Shown in pieces: positions 48,034 to 56,361 of a stretch of 64,000 bases of DNA. Origin of the DNA: Paenibacillus sp. CAA11. Its GTDB lineage: Bacteria; Bacillota; Bacilli; Paenibacillales; Paenibacillaceae. Numbering within the stretch: the first letter of the stretch is position 1; each line of letters opens with the position of its first letter. Where the stretch lies: NCBI RefSeq assembly GCF_003060825.1, contig NZ_CP028922.1:4185001-4249000 (forward strand), written 5' to 3'. The translations under genes and the position numbers were made by a program. The notes under the pieces are model-generated. The model made no database searches. It saw only the letters and a program-made list of their open reading frames with translations, and was not told the DNA's origin.

Positions 48034-49248
48034 ATGAGAAACCACACTGACAGCAACCCCCGGAAGTCAAACCGCTCTAATGTACCCGGCTGGCTGCTGG
48101 TCCTTGGCGTAATCCTCGTAGCGACCACGCTTCGTGCGCCGATCACGTCGGTAGGCCCGCTTGCCGATACCATCGGCGCAGAATCGGGGATCAGCCACAC
48201 GATGACCGGTATGCTAACTACGCTCCCGCTGCTGGCGTTCGCCTTTTTCTCCCCGCTCGCTCCGCGGTTAGCCCGCCGTCTGGGCATGGAGCTTACGATG
48301 TTCTTCGGTTTGATTCTGCTGGTCGCCGGCATCCTGCTGCGCTATCTTCCGGCTGTATGGTGCCTGTTCGCAGGAACCGCCCTGCTAGGCGTTGCAATCG
48401 CTCTGAACAATGTACTGCTGCCGGGCCTGATTAAACGGGAATTTCCACACCGGGTAGGAATGATGACTGGCATTTATTCATTCTCTATGAATGCGCTGGC
48501 CGCTGTTGCCTCAGGGATCAGCATTCCCTTGGCCAACAATCCCAGCCTGGGCTGGCGCGGCGCCCTTGTGAGCTGGGTGGCACTCGCGGTGCTTGCAGTG
48601 CTGCTCTGGCTGCCCCAGCTGCGGATCAAGCATATCCCCGCTGAGGCTGCCCTGCATGGCGCGCGCAAGCAGAGCCTATGGACTGCACCGCTGGCCTGGG
48701 TAATCACCCTGGTGATGGGCCTTCAGTCCCTGACCTTCTACGTGGGCATTGCCTGGCTGCCCGAAATTCTACAGGGGCTTGGCCTAAGCGCAGCATCCGC
48801 AGGCTGGATGCTATCCCTGATGCAGTTTGCCAGCCTGCCTTTTTCCTTCATCCTGCCGCTCATCGCCGGCCGCCTTCGCAGCCAGCGCGGGCTGGCTCTC
48901 GGCGTAGGCCTGCTGTTCATCATCTCCTATGCAGGCTTGCTCTGGGGCAGTCCGTCGCTTGTCGGACTGTGGGTAGTCCTGCTCGGCATTGCAGGAGGAG
49001 CCAGCTTCAGCCTTGTAGTCATGCTGTTCGCACTGCGCTCCCGCACGGCTCAGCAGGCTGCGGAGCTGTCCGGCATGGCTCAATCCGTCGGCTATTTGCT
49101 GGCAGCAACAGGCCCGGCACTGTTCGGACTGATTCATGATGTAACCCGCAGCTGGACACTGCCGCTGCTGGCATTGCTCGTGACCTCTGTGCTTATTCTG
49201 CTGTTTGGACTTAAGGCAGGCAAGCCGGGATACGTCACCTCTGAATAA
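48034..49248 (+). CDS. MFS transporter, CynX/NimT family
   Basis: A 12-helix major facilitator of 404 residues. The start segment LVLGVILVATTLRAPITSVGPL is characteristic of the CynX/NimT (cyanate or 2-nitroimidazole transport) family. RLARRLGMELTMFFGL resembles the loop between helices 2 and 3, and IALNNVLLPGLIKREFPHRVGMMTGIYSFSMN is the typical helix 4/5 region. The substrate cannot be told; homologues are often exporters. AAGGAG precedes the ATG by about ten bases. It is co-transcribed with the FCD regulator and ends at a terminator shared with the bactofilin operon. Confidence 0.88.
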   Translation: MRNHTDSNPRKSNRSNVPGWLLVLGVILVATTLRAPITSVGPLADTIGAESGISHTMTGMLTTLPLLAFAFFSPLAPRLARRLGMELTMFFGLILLVAGILLRYLPAVWCLFAGTALLGVAIALNNVLLPGLIKREFPHRVGMMTGIYSFSMNALAAVASGISIPLANNPSLGWRGALVSWVALAVLAVLLWLPQLRIKHIPAEAALHGARKQSLWTAPLAWVITLVMGLQSLTFYVGIAWLPEILQGLGLSAASAGWMLSLMQFASLPFSFILPLIAGRLRSQRGLALGVGLLFIISYAGLLWGSPSLVGLWVVLLGIAGGASFSLVVMLFALRSRTAQQAAELSGMAQSVGYLLAATGPALFGLIHDVTRSWTLPLLALLVTSVLILLFGLKAGKPGYVTSE

Positions 49249-49261
49249 TGTAAATATACCA

Positions 49262-49300
49262 AAACGGGTAGCCCTCTATATAAATGGAAGCTACCCGTTT
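49262..49300. terminator. Terminator between the MFS gene and the bactofilin genes
   Basis: AAACGGGTAGC (49262-49272) pairs perfectly over 11 bp with GCTACCCGTTT (49290-49300). Converging genes and flanking A/T tracts suggest it works in both directions. Confidence 0.8.
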
Positions 49301-49356
49301 ATTAATGACTGCATGATCCTACCCATCTGCCTGAATCTTCGCCTAGGGGACGAATT

Positions 49357-50037
49357 TTATCCAAGCTTACGCTCCTGTCCGACAGAGGCCCCTTTTGCAA
49401 GCTCAAGGGTGTGCCGGTATTCCACCAGATCAACCCGGCATCCAGGTCCCAGGGACACATGTCCGCCTCGCACCACAGCTGCCTCCGTGTTCTCCAGATA
49501 GACTTTATCCCCCTCGATCAGCTCCGACTTCAGCTCGCGCCTTCCAGATGACACCATATCCACCAGTGGCACAGAGCTTCGGCTCTTCACCGTGATGTGG
49601 CTTCCGCCAATCTCCCTAACTTTACTTATTCCATGAAGACGAATATCAATCTCTTCCCCGCTCAGCATCCCGCTGATCTGCAAGGAGCCGCGTACACGCA
49701 GATCTTCAGCGTGACAGTCTCCAAGTACCTCCAGCTCTCCGGTGATCTTCACAGACTCACCCTTAAGCAGTGGGTGCTGCCCCATCTGTTCTGCGGCATT
49801 CTCGGGAATAGGCCAAGGAACAATCATTAGATCTCCCATTACCTTGATGTCCTCTGCGTTCAGAGATCCCTTAATCTCCATATCCCCCATGAGTTTCATC
49901 AGATCACAGATAACATCTCCCTGAATGACCGCATCTCCCATCACTTTAATATTTTTATAAACGCCGCCTGAAGCGCTGCCGCTGCCGGTAATTTTCAGGG
50001 ACGGCTTTTCCTCCCCTGCTCTTGCATTGACTCCCAT
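49357..50037 (-). CDS. Bactofilin-family protein (YhbF/BacF-like)
   Basis: A 226-residue polymer-forming cytoskeletal protein. It shows a run of beta-helix turns with the repeated Gly-Asp pattern (GSGSASGGVYKNIKVMGDAVIQGDVICDL, here read in segments, then KLMGDMEIKGSLNAEDIKVMGDL). There is no signal or membrane segment. It follows a related gene 41 bases upstream and yhbD before that, the order yhbD-yhbE-yhbF of Bacillus subtilis, where the bactofilins BacE and BacF are needed for swimming motility. I leave the symbol blank because two paralogues cannot be separated with certainty. The protein is longer than many bactofilins, with an acidic C-terminal region beyond the beta-helix. Confidence 0.83.
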   Translation of the reverse strand: MGVNARAGEEKPSLKITGSGSASGGVYKNIKVMGDAVIQGDVICDLMKLMGDMEIKGSLNAEDIKVMGDLMIVPWPIPENAAEQMGQHPLLKGESVKITGELEVLGDCHAEDLRVRGSLQISGMLSGEEIDIRLHGISKVREIGGSHITVKSRSSVPLVDMVSSGRRELKSELIEGDKVYLENTEAAVVRGGHVSLGPGCRVDLVEYRHTLELAKGASVGQERKLG

Positions 50038-50078
50038 TGGTAAACCCTCCTCTTATGAGTCTAATTAGCTCTAATTCA

Positions 50079-50804
50079 CTAAGCTTGGCTGCTGCTGCCC
50101 ACACTCGCATCCGGGTCCTGCTCATAGGTCTCTGTGTACTCCACCTGACGTATCTTACAGCCCCGCCCTATATAAATCCGCGCTCCGCGCACTTTATCCG
50201 CATGGGTATTCTCTAGATACACTTCATCGCCTTCAATCACATCCGCTTTCATTCGCGGTACCCCCCCAAGGCCGAGTTGCTTCCAGAAGCGAACATGATC
50301 GGGGTTGCTAATCCGAATGTGTTCTCCCCCAATCTCCTTCACCTCTGAGGAACCGTTCAGACGGATCTCGACAGTTCCAGCATTAAGCAGGCCTTGAATG
50401 TTGATCGTACCAGCCGAGCCGAAAAGTTCGCATTCGACATCCCCCTCTACGACAGCACTCCCATCAATAGATAGCCGCTCCCCATGCACGTTCCCTTGGA
50501 ACTTTCCCTTTCCGTTCACCTTAAGCTCGCTGCATTGCACCATCCCCTGAATGGTAGCCATCCCATCAATGCGAAGGGAATCACACTCCACCGTGCCTTC
50601 TACCGTGCCCATCCCGTTGATGGACACCTGCTCTCCTGTGATTCCCCCCTGCATCTTGAGCGTTCCATTTACGTCCATGGATACACAATTCAAATCGCCG
50701 TTGACTTTGCCCATACCATCAATCTTCACTACATTGAAACTGCCCCCGGCCGAGGTCGTCATCCCGGATACAATCAGGTCCGGCCTTACTTGCCAATCTT
50801 CCAT
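50079..50804 (-). CDS. Bactofilin-family protein (YhbE/BacE-like)
   Basis: A 241-residue polymer-forming protein. The repeated beta-helix rungs are clear: SFNVVKIDGMGKVNGDLNC, VSINGMGTVEGTVECDSL, LRIDGMATIQGMVQCSEL, LKVNGKGKFQGNVHGERL and SIDGSAVVEGDVECEL, each about 20 residues with a G-x-G/D turn. The start is the second ATG of the ATGATG pair at 50802-50807: GGAGG is then seven bases away and the start overlaps the yhbD stop (TGATG). An upstream in-frame ATG at 50852 lies inside yhbD and has no ribosome site. It is translationally coupled to yhbD. It shares the C-terminal EGDEVYLENT/GRGCKI pattern with its downstream paralogue. Confidence 0.87.
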   Translation of the reverse strand: MEDWQVRPDLIVSGMTTSAGGSFNVVKIDGMGKVNGDLNCVSMDVNGTLKMQGGITGEQVSINGMGTVEGTVECDSLRIDGMATIQGMVQCSELKVNGKGKFQGNVHGERLSIDGSAVVEGDVECELFGSAGTINIQGLLNAGTVEIRLNGSSEVKEIGGEHIRISNPDHVRFWKQLGLGGVPRMKADVIEGDEVYLENTHADKVRGARIYIGRGCKIRQVEYTETYEQDPDASVGSSSQA

Positions 50805-51442
50805 CATGATTCCTCCCAATCCCCTATTTTGAGCTTCAGTTCCTCTGTACACTGCTGCATCCCTAGCTTAAAAACAACCTTGACACCACGATCAAAAAAT
50901 ACTTCATCCGCCTGCGACATGAGCATCAGGACGGGCACACCCATTTTGCGGATTAGCACCAGCTCACAAGCGTTGCCTGCAAAACGGGAATAATAGTCAT
51001 TCATCACTCCGACCAGCATGATCCCCTCTTCACGGGTGATGGCACCGTCATGAAGCAGCTTTTCGAGTACATACATAGCCAGAATTTGTTCCCATTCATA
51101 CTTTTCTTTGGCGGAAGCAGATTGTTCGTACAAATCCAATGTAATATTTGAAACAATGTTACGTTCCTTGAGCTGATCAGCCGACAGCTGCACCTCACCC
51201 AGACTAGGAGAGAACATATCAGCCAACTCGTCTAGAGACAAGCCTTCCTTCATATTCAGGATTTTGTCGATTCTCGGCAGAATCCGGTCCCGGGGAAAAA
51301 ATGTTTCCTGTCCAGTAAAAGAAGACTTTCGAATAAACCAATCCTCCGGAATCAAGTTTTTTCGCTTCCAACGATACAGCTGTCCGTACGATATCCCTGT
51401 CAGGTCCAGCAGCTCTTTCTTCGAAATGAGACCCTCGCTCAT
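50804..51442 (-). CDS. yhbD: YhbD family protein with MerR-like DNA-binding N terminus
   Basis: A 212-residue protein of the DUF4004/YhbD type. The N-terminal 60 residues (LISKKELLDLTGISYGQLYRWKRKNLIPEDWF... followed by RDRILPRIDKIL) form a MerR-like winged helix that is expected to bind DNA. The remainder is of unknown function. The start is the ATG at 51440-51442 with AAGGAGG nine bases upstream; the frame runs on to 51505 without a ribosome site. It heads the yhbD-bactofilin operon and overlaps the next start by one base. An inverted repeat in front of it (51473-51490) suggests autoregulation. Confidence 0.83.
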   Translation of the reverse strand: MSEGLISKKELLDLTGISYGQLYRWKRKNLIPEDWFIRKSSFTGQETFFPRDRILPRIDKILNMKEGLSLDELADMFSPSLGEVQLSADQLKERNIVSNITLDLYEQSASAKEKYEWEQILAMYVLEKLLHDGAITREEGIMLVGVMNDYYSRFAGNACELVLIRKMGVPVLMLMSQADEVFFDRGVKVVFKLGMQQCTEELKLKIGDWEES

Positions 51443-51463
51443 GTGTACCGACCTCCTTACGTC

Positions 51464-51490
51464 GTTACCAGTGTAACATAACATTGTTAC
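51464..51490. promoter_or_regulatory. Nested GTAAC/GTTAC inverted repeats upstream of yhbD (candidate operator)
   Basis: GTAACA (51473-51478) and TGTTAC (51485-51490) form an inverted repeat with six bases between. GTTAC (51464-51468) and GTAAC (51473-51477) form a second, overlapping one. They lie just before the yhbD ribosome site, a likely place for YhbD or another MerR-like regulator to bind. Confidence 0.55.
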
Positions 51491-51507
51491 GTTGGAAATA
51501 GCCATTG

Positions 51508-51594
51508 TATAGAATGAACTAAAAAGATGAATGTTATAGAGCTCATTGCGCCGTTATAACAGGAAGTTCAACGCAAAACTTTAGTTCATCTATC
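51508..51594. repeat. Inverted copies of the TATAGAATGAACTAAA motif
   Basis: TATAGAATGAACTAAA begins at 51508; its 28-base extension matches 25 of 28 positions of a copy at 62730-62757. A near-copy in the opposite direction (reverse complement ATAGATGAACTAAAG) lies at 51580-51594. GTTATA/TATAAC pair between them. The element may be a regulatory site or part of a small mobile repeat. Confidence 0.6.
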
Positions 51595-51605
51595 CGGTAG
51601 ATGAT

Positions 51606-51646
51606 AAAAAAAGAAAAGCAGACCAAGAATAAATCTTGGCCTGCTT
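51606..51646 (-). terminator. Rho-independent terminator of the aldouronate operon
   Basis: AAGCAGACCAAGA (51616-51628) pairs with TCTTGGCCTGCTT (51634-51646) over 12 of 13 positions. On the minus strand a long T-rich tract follows. It lies 418 bases beyond aguA, on the far side of the inverted-repeat element. Confidence 0.85.
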
Positions 51647-52063
51647 GCCTATGTTCTGGTCATCTCTTCGCATTGAATTCACGGAGCAGCAGTTTTTGGC
51701 CGGACATGTCTACTTCGGGTATTTGCGCTGTGTTCACTCCTTATCTTAAGGAAGCCGTGCCATAAGTCCTTCATAGAAAGACAAATCCTAGAAATGTCTT
51801 TTAAAAGGTGGACACCAGACTATATAGTGCCCCCCACCTTTTAAGTGGCTGAAGATAAGAGCGTGGCGTGAACCAAGCATAAAATTGAATTCTCGATAAA
51901 AGGTCCCTGAGATGAGGTCATGTAGATGCCCCCCCAAATCGACCAAGCGGCAAATACTGGAGAGCTGTATATCTTGTTTCAAAAAATGTGTCCACCTTTT
52001 AAAAGACAAACCACCGTAAAAGTCCGCGCTCAGAAGACAGCTGGTGAAGATTTGATAAACCTC
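51647..52063. other. Gene-poor region holding a mobile-element remnant
   Basis: Between the operon terminator and aguA no gene is convincing. The right half is filled by the inverted-repeat element at 51795-52008. In the left half (51660-51737, minus strand) a 25-codon frame begins GTG and reads NTAQIPEVDMSGQKLLLREF; its AAGGAG overlaps the start codon too closely, so it may be the remnant of a gene rather than a small gene. Confidence 0.5.
51795..52008. mobile_element. MITE-like non-autonomous element with perfect 21-bp terminal inverted repeats
   Basis: The left end TGTCTTTTAAAAGGTGGACA plus one further C (51795-51815) is exactly the reverse complement of the right end (51988-52008). The 214-base element contains no transposase; a 73-codon frame spans it but begins and ends in the repeats and looks non-coding. 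Near the left end an internal inverted copy (CCACCTTTTAA near 51835) occurs. No clear target duplication is seen. It probably derives from an insertion sequence I cannot name. Confidence 0.75.
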
Positions 52064-54325
52064 CTAATAGATGTGCCTGCCATTGGCATCCGGAACACCT
52101 GATTTACGGTAGAAGTACGTATTGATGACATCACGCCAGTGCTGCGCATGCTCCGCCTGCTCGGCAAAACGCTTCTCAGCCGCCTCATGCAGCTGCGCAT
52201 CCACCTTCCCCTTCAGCCTCGCCCACTCTTGCCACAGCCTTTGTGCCTCTTCAGCCCCTGTAAAATGAGAATCATAAATGTGCTGAATGACGCTTTTTCC
52301 CGAATGAAGGACATGGGAATAAGGAACATGATGGAAGAACAGCAGCAGCTCATCCGGGCAAGTTTCCAGTGATTCGTACTTTTCTGCATTCTGACGATGA
52401 TACTGCCCCGAATAGCCAGTCCCCGTAGCAACTGTGCGGTCGACTCCTATTCCATCCCGGTCTGCGAAATGGTACGTGCCCCAGCGGGAATATTCATATC
52501 CATCCACATCAGGTCCATAATGGGTATGGGGCGTTACCATCCAGCCGACGCCAAGCGGGGCTGTATAGCTCTCATAAATGGCCCAGGAATCCAGCAGCAG
52601 GCCGCAAATGGTGCGAACGATGTCCTCACGATTTCCAAAGGTAAGCCGGACCCACTCCTCGGCAATTTCCTCTGCGGACAGGTCCGGGTTCCAGGCCAGC
52701 CTGCCATAGCCGTATAGGTTGGCTTGAGCAAGCGGATGCCCCGTCCAGCATACATCATCGCCAATGTTGGAGACAGCGGCGATCCCGCTATGCCTCATCT
52801 GAAACAGAGAGCCGTCTACAACGCTCTTTACAGAAGAACCTGTACCTGCCGCATAGGTGTCGAATTCCAGCACTTGCTTCCATTGCGGAACTAGATAACA
52901 CAAATGTCGCTGCTGGCCCGTATATTCCTGGGCAATCTGAAACTCTATCATTTGATTCGTCTGCTTCATGGCCCCGAAGAGCGGTGATACAGGCTCGCGC
53001 ACCTGAAAGTCCATGGGGCCGTTTTTAATCTGCAGAATGACATTCTTCTGAAACCGCCCGTCAAGCGGCATGAAGTGGTCATAGGCTGCCCGCGCCCGGT
53101 CGGTCGTCCGGTCCCGCCAGTCCTGCATGCAGTTATAGACAAAGCAGCGCCAAATCAACAGGCCTCCATACGGCTCCAGCGCCTCGGCCAGCATGTTGGC
53201 TCCATCGGCATGGTCCCGCCCGTAAGCAAACGGGCCAGGCCGGTGCTCGGAGTCCGCCTTGACCAGAAATCCGCCAAAGTCAGGGATATGGCGGTAAACA
53301 AGCTCCGCTGTCTCCCGCCACCAGCGTCGAACGGCCTCATCAAGCGGGTCGGCTGTCGGCAGCCCGCCTACCTCGATCGGGGCGGCGAAGCCAACGCTTA
53401 AGAACAGGCGGATGCCATAATCCCGGAAGATCGCTGCTACTCTGGCGATCTCGGGAAGAGCATCCTCCGATATAAACCGCATCTCAACCGCGTGAACATT
53501 CACGTTATTCATCGAAATGGCGTTTATACCTGTAGATGCTAGCAGACGGGCATAGTCGCGCACCCGCTTCAGGTCCTGTACGATCTGGCCGTCCTGGTAG
53601 AAGATCGAGCTTCCGGAGTATCCCCGCTCCACCGTACCATCTGCGTTGTCCCATTGATTGATCATCCGCAGGCGGTTCCGCGGCCGCTCAATCAGATGAA
53701 GCGCAGTCAGTTCTCTTCCCGTGGCAGCAAGGCGAAGCAGGTGGAACACCCCGTATAGGACCCCTGTCTCGGAACCGCCAGCCAAGTGCAGCAACGGATA
53801 ACCTGCCTGCGCCGAGGAGTTCAGGCTGAAATCCTCCGGTCCAAGCGGATGCTCCTTGTTGGACTCCTGTTCCAAGTTCAAGTCCTGTTCTCGCTTCTGG
53901 TCCTGCTTCTGTTCTAACTTCAGCCCTAACCGCGCTTTTGGATCTGATTCTAGCCCCGGCCTTGAATCCGAATCCTGGTCCTGCTTCAAACCACACTCCG
54001 TGGCCTGCTCCGGATCAGAGTTCCTCTTCAACCTCCCTTCTACTTCTGCATGAGAACCCGATCCATTCTGCGAATCCTCCGGGCTCGTAATCTCGATGTA
54101 CAGGCAGGCTCCTTCAGGTTCCAACCCTGCCTGAATCTCAGGAAGGATGCCGAACATGGAATGAACTCCCTCCTGCAGCTCTTTCAGGGCAGGGCCCAGC
54201 CTCCCCTGATCCTCGGCCTTGACGTAGACGCGAGAGAGCAGGCTCACAGCCTGCTCTCTGACCTCCCCCTTTTCCACCGGGGCATATTGCAACCAAGCTC
54301 TATAGGAGGAATTGTTCACCATCAT
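52064..54325 (-). CDS. aguA: Alpha-glucuronidase, GH67 (AguA)
   Basis: AguA removes 4-O-methyl-glucuronic acid from the non-reducing end of imported aldouronates, inside the cell (no signal peptide). The catalytic residues are Glu360 ([11 protein letters not shown]), Asp439 (KNGPMDFQV) and Glu467 (QIAQEYTG). Each is exactly 75 residues later than the known Glu285, Asp364 and Glu392 of the Geobacillus enzyme. The shift is explained by a charged low-complexity insert at about 82-160 of the N-terminal domain; without it the length would be the usual 680. [10 protein letters not shown] and [20 protein letters not shown] are family hallmarks. The gene overlaps the xylanase by four bases (ATGA), preceded by AGGAGG. 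Confidence 0.95.
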   Translation of the reverse strand: MMVNNSSYRAWLQYAPVEKGEVREQAVSLLSRVYVKAEDQGRLGPALKELQEGVHSMFGILPEIQAGLEPEGACLYIEITSPEDSQNGSGSHAEVEGRLKRNSDPEQATECGLKQDQDSDSRPGLESDPKARLGLKLEQKQDQKREQDLNLEQESNKEHPLGPEDFSLNSSAQAGYPLLHLAGGSETGVLYGVFHLLRLAATGRELTALHLIERPRNRLRMINQWDNADGTVERGYSGSSIFYQDGQIVQDLKRVRDYARLLASTGINAISMNNVNVHAVEMRFISEDALPEIARVAAIFRDYGIRLFLSVGFAAPIEVGGLPTADPLDEAVRRWWRETAELVYRHIPDFGGFLVKADSEHRPGPFAYGRDHADGANMLAEALEPYGGLLIWRCFVYNCMQDWRDRTTDRARAAYDHFMPLDGRFQKNVILQIKNGPMDFQVREPVSPLFGAMKQTNQMIEFQIAQEYTGQQRHLCYLVPQWKQVLEFDTYAAGTGSSVKSVVDGSLFQMRHSGIAAVSNIGDDVCWTGHPLAQANLYGYGRLAWNPDLSAEEIAEEWVRLTFGNREDIVRTICGLLLDSWAIYESYTAPLGVGWMVTPHTHYGPDVDGYEYSRWGTYHFADRDGIGVDRTVATGTGYSGQYHRQNAEKYESLETCPDELLLFFHHVPYSHVLHSGKSVIQHIYDSHFTGAEEAQRLWQEWARLKGKVDAQLHEAAEKRFAEQAEHAQHWRDVINTYFYRKSGVPDANGRHIY
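53846..54079 (-). repeat. Low-complexity insert within aguA
   Basis: Codons for Gln, Glu, Asp, Leu, Lys and Ser recur here in a degenerate short-period pattern (for example [20 protein letters not shown]). On the DNA this appears as repeated CTG/TTC/CAG-like triplets. It adds about 75 residues, placed before the segment [16 protein letters not shown]. It keeps the reading frame, so it is tolerated. Confidence 0.75.
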
Positions 54326-55332
54326 CCCTCCCCTCCTGCAACCCTCCAGAAGGCTGGCTTGGGCTGATGCTTTTCATCGAAGAGGAAGGGCCAATTTTTG
54401 CGGCCGCGAACCGGAAAGTCGTTCAGCCAGGTATAATCATCCGCCGCCCCCCAGAATGTCACCGAGCTAATCACCTCTTGATACTCCCTGAGCAGCCCGA
54501 AGATAGCCTCATACCGCGCGGCCTGAAGCTCAAGCAGCTCCTCGGTGGGATGGAGCAAATCCGTGCGTCTGTCGTTGAATGCAAATACAGACATATCGAG
54601 CTCGGTCAGCTGCAGCTGCAGTCCGAGTGAAGCGTATTTCTCAATGGCCGCGCGGATATCGTCCAGAGAAGGATCATACAGATTCCAATGAGCCTGGAGG
54701 CCAACACCGTGAATAGGCACGCCCTGCTCCAGCAGTGATTTCACCAGAGCGTAGATTTTATCCCGCTTATGCGGATGAGATTCGTTGTAATCGTTGTAGA
54801 ATAGCAACGCCTCTGGGTCTGCTTCATGCGCAAATTCGAAAGCCTTGCTTATAAAATCCGGGCCGGCGATCTCGAGCCAGGCTGAAGGGCGCAGCAGCTG
54901 GTCACCTTCATCGGCAATCACCTCGTTGACCACGTCCCAAGCATAGATGTCCTGCTTATACCGCCCCACAACCGTATGGATGTGGGATCGCATACGCTCA
55001 AGCAGGGTACTGCGATCGACGCGATTTCCGTCTTGGTCCTCGAACATCCACGCACTGGTCTGGTTATGCCAGACCAGCGTATGGCCCCGCAGCTTCAGCC
55101 CATTCTGCCTAGCAAAGTCGGCAATCTGGTCCGCGTCCTCGAACGTATAAGTATCCTCGGCAGGATGCAGGCGTTCGAATTTCATCTCGTTCTCTGCAGT
55201 GATGCTGTTATAATGATAAGTCAGCAGCTCACGCTGGCTCTCGATCGTAACAGGGTTCACCGCTGCCCCAATTAAAAACTGATTGGAGAACAGCTCTTTT
55301 AATGAAGGTTCTGTACGGTTTCCATGGATCAT
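54322..55332 (-). CDS. xynA2: Intracellular endo-1,4-beta-xylanase, GH10
   Basis: A GH10 xylanase of 336 residues that lacks any signal peptide, so it acts on short aldouronates or xylo-oligosaccharides in the cytoplasm. The acid/base is Glu137 (WDVVNEV) and the nucleophile Glu244 (LTELDMS). Other GH10 motifs are present: [34 protein letters not shown] and [10 protein letters not shown]. The symbol follows the Paenibacillus JDR-2 cluster, where xynA2 sits beside aguA. It lies 62 bases after ytcP and is coupled to aguA by a four-base overlap. AAGCGGG-type sites are weak; a purine-rich GGGAGC precedes the ATG. Confidence 0.93.
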   Translation of the reverse strand: MIHGNRTEPSLKELFSNQFLIGAAVNPVTIESQRELLTYHYNSITAENEMKFERLHPAEDTYTFEDADQIADFARQNGLKLRGHTLVWHNQTSAWMFEDQDGNRVDRSTLLERMRSHIHTVVGRYKQDIYAWDVVNEVIADEGDQLLRPSAWLEIAGPDFISKAFEFAHEADPEALLFYNDYNESHPHKRDKIYALVKSLLEQGVPIHGVGLQAHWNLYDPSLDDIRAAIEKYASLGLQLQLTELDMSVFAFNDRRTDLLHPTEELLELQAARYEAIFGLLREYQEVISSVTFWGAADDYTWLNDFPVRGRKNWPFLFDEKHQPKPAFWRVAGGEG

Positions 55333-55394
55333 GTTAATAGCTCCCTTCGCGGCTTTATAAGTGACCTTTTTAAGTGGCTTATTAATATAAACGC

Positions 55395-56321
55395 TTAACC
55401 TTTGACGCCGCCCAGCGTCATGCCCTGTACAAAATATTTCTGAAGGAATGGATAAACCAGAATAATCGGCACACTGGCCACAATGGTCATCGTGGCGCGG
55501 ATCGAAGTCGGAGTCACTAGATTGGCAGTGTTCTCCGAGCCTGCGAACATGCTGGCATAATCATTGCCACTGTTAAGAGAGGTATTGGAGTTCTGAAGAA
55601 TCTTCATCAATTCATACTGCAGGGTGCTTAAATCTACATTTGAAGAGTTATAAAGAAATACATCGAACCAGGAATTCCACTGTGAGACTGCGGTGAACAA
55701 AGAGACTGTAGCGAGTACCGGCAAGCAAAGCGGCACCACCACGCGCAGAAAAGTCGTAAACTCACCGGCCCCATCGATTCGGGCAGATTCCAGAATTCCT
55801 TCCGGAAGACCCTCAATGAAAGAACGGATAATAATGACATTGAACACGCCGATCAATCCGGGAATGATGTACACCCAGAAGCTATCCATCAGTCCAAGCT
55901 CACGCACCAGCAGGAAATTCGGAATAAGACCACCGCTGAAGTACATCGTCAAGATGAAGGCAATGGATACAAATTTACGCAGCACATATTCAGGACGACT
56001 GATCGTGTAAGCTACCATAGAGCAGCAGAATACGGTTAAGATCGTGCCGATCACGGTACGAAGTATGGAGATCAGTGTGGCGTGAAAGATTGTAGCTTCC
56101 TTAAATACATAGGCATAATTATCCCAAGTAAATTCCCGCGGCAGCAGATAAATGCCGCCCTTGATCGAATCATTCGCCGTATTCAGCGAGACAGCCAACG
56201 TGTTGAGGAACGGATACAGTGTCACTACGGTCAAACAGAGCATGAAGATGATGTTGATCGTGTCAAAAATCCGGTCCCCGGGCGATTTGAACCGGCCGTA
56301 GGCAGCCGTTGATTTAGCCAT
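55395..56321 (-). CDS. ytcP: Carbohydrate ABC transporter permease (YtcP/LplC-like)
   Basis: One of two membrane subunits of the aldouronate importer. It has 308 residues, six helices and the EAA loop GLPEGILESARIDGAGEFTTFLRVVVPLC that contacts the ATPase. The N-terminal RIFDTINIIFMLCLTVVTLYPFLNTLAVSLN is typical of YtcP proteins of Bacillales. No ATPase gene is in the window, so the transporter presumably uses a shared MsmX-like ATPase encoded elsewhere. It lies 40 bases after lplB. Confidence 0.92.
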   Translation of the reverse strand: MAKSTAAYGRFKSPGDRIFDTINIIFMLCLTVVTLYPFLNTLAVSLNTANDSIKGGIYLLPREFTWDNYAYVFKEATIFHATLISILRTVIGTILTVFCCSMVAYTISRPEYVLRKFVSIAFILTMYFSGGLIPNFLLVRELGLMDSFWVYIIPGLIGVFNVIIIRSFIEGLPEGILESARIDGAGEFTTFLRVVVPLCLPVLATVSLFTAVSQWNSWFDVFLYNSSNVDLSTLQYELMKILQNSNTSLNSGNDYASMFAGSENTANLVTPTSIRATMTIVASVPIILVYPFLQKYFVQGMTLGGVKG

Positions 56322-56361
56322 AACGATCCTCCTTCTAATCGTTGAGTGGGGAGCTTTCGCT

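Noticed and set aside
51788..52009. 73-codon frame across the inverted-repeat element
   Set aside because: It starts and ends inside the terminal repeats, has no ribosome site, and shows no transposase motif.
55380..55400. cre-like sequence around AAACGCTT at the end of ytcP
   Set aside because: Only the core matches; three mismatches to the consensus and it lies inside an operon.
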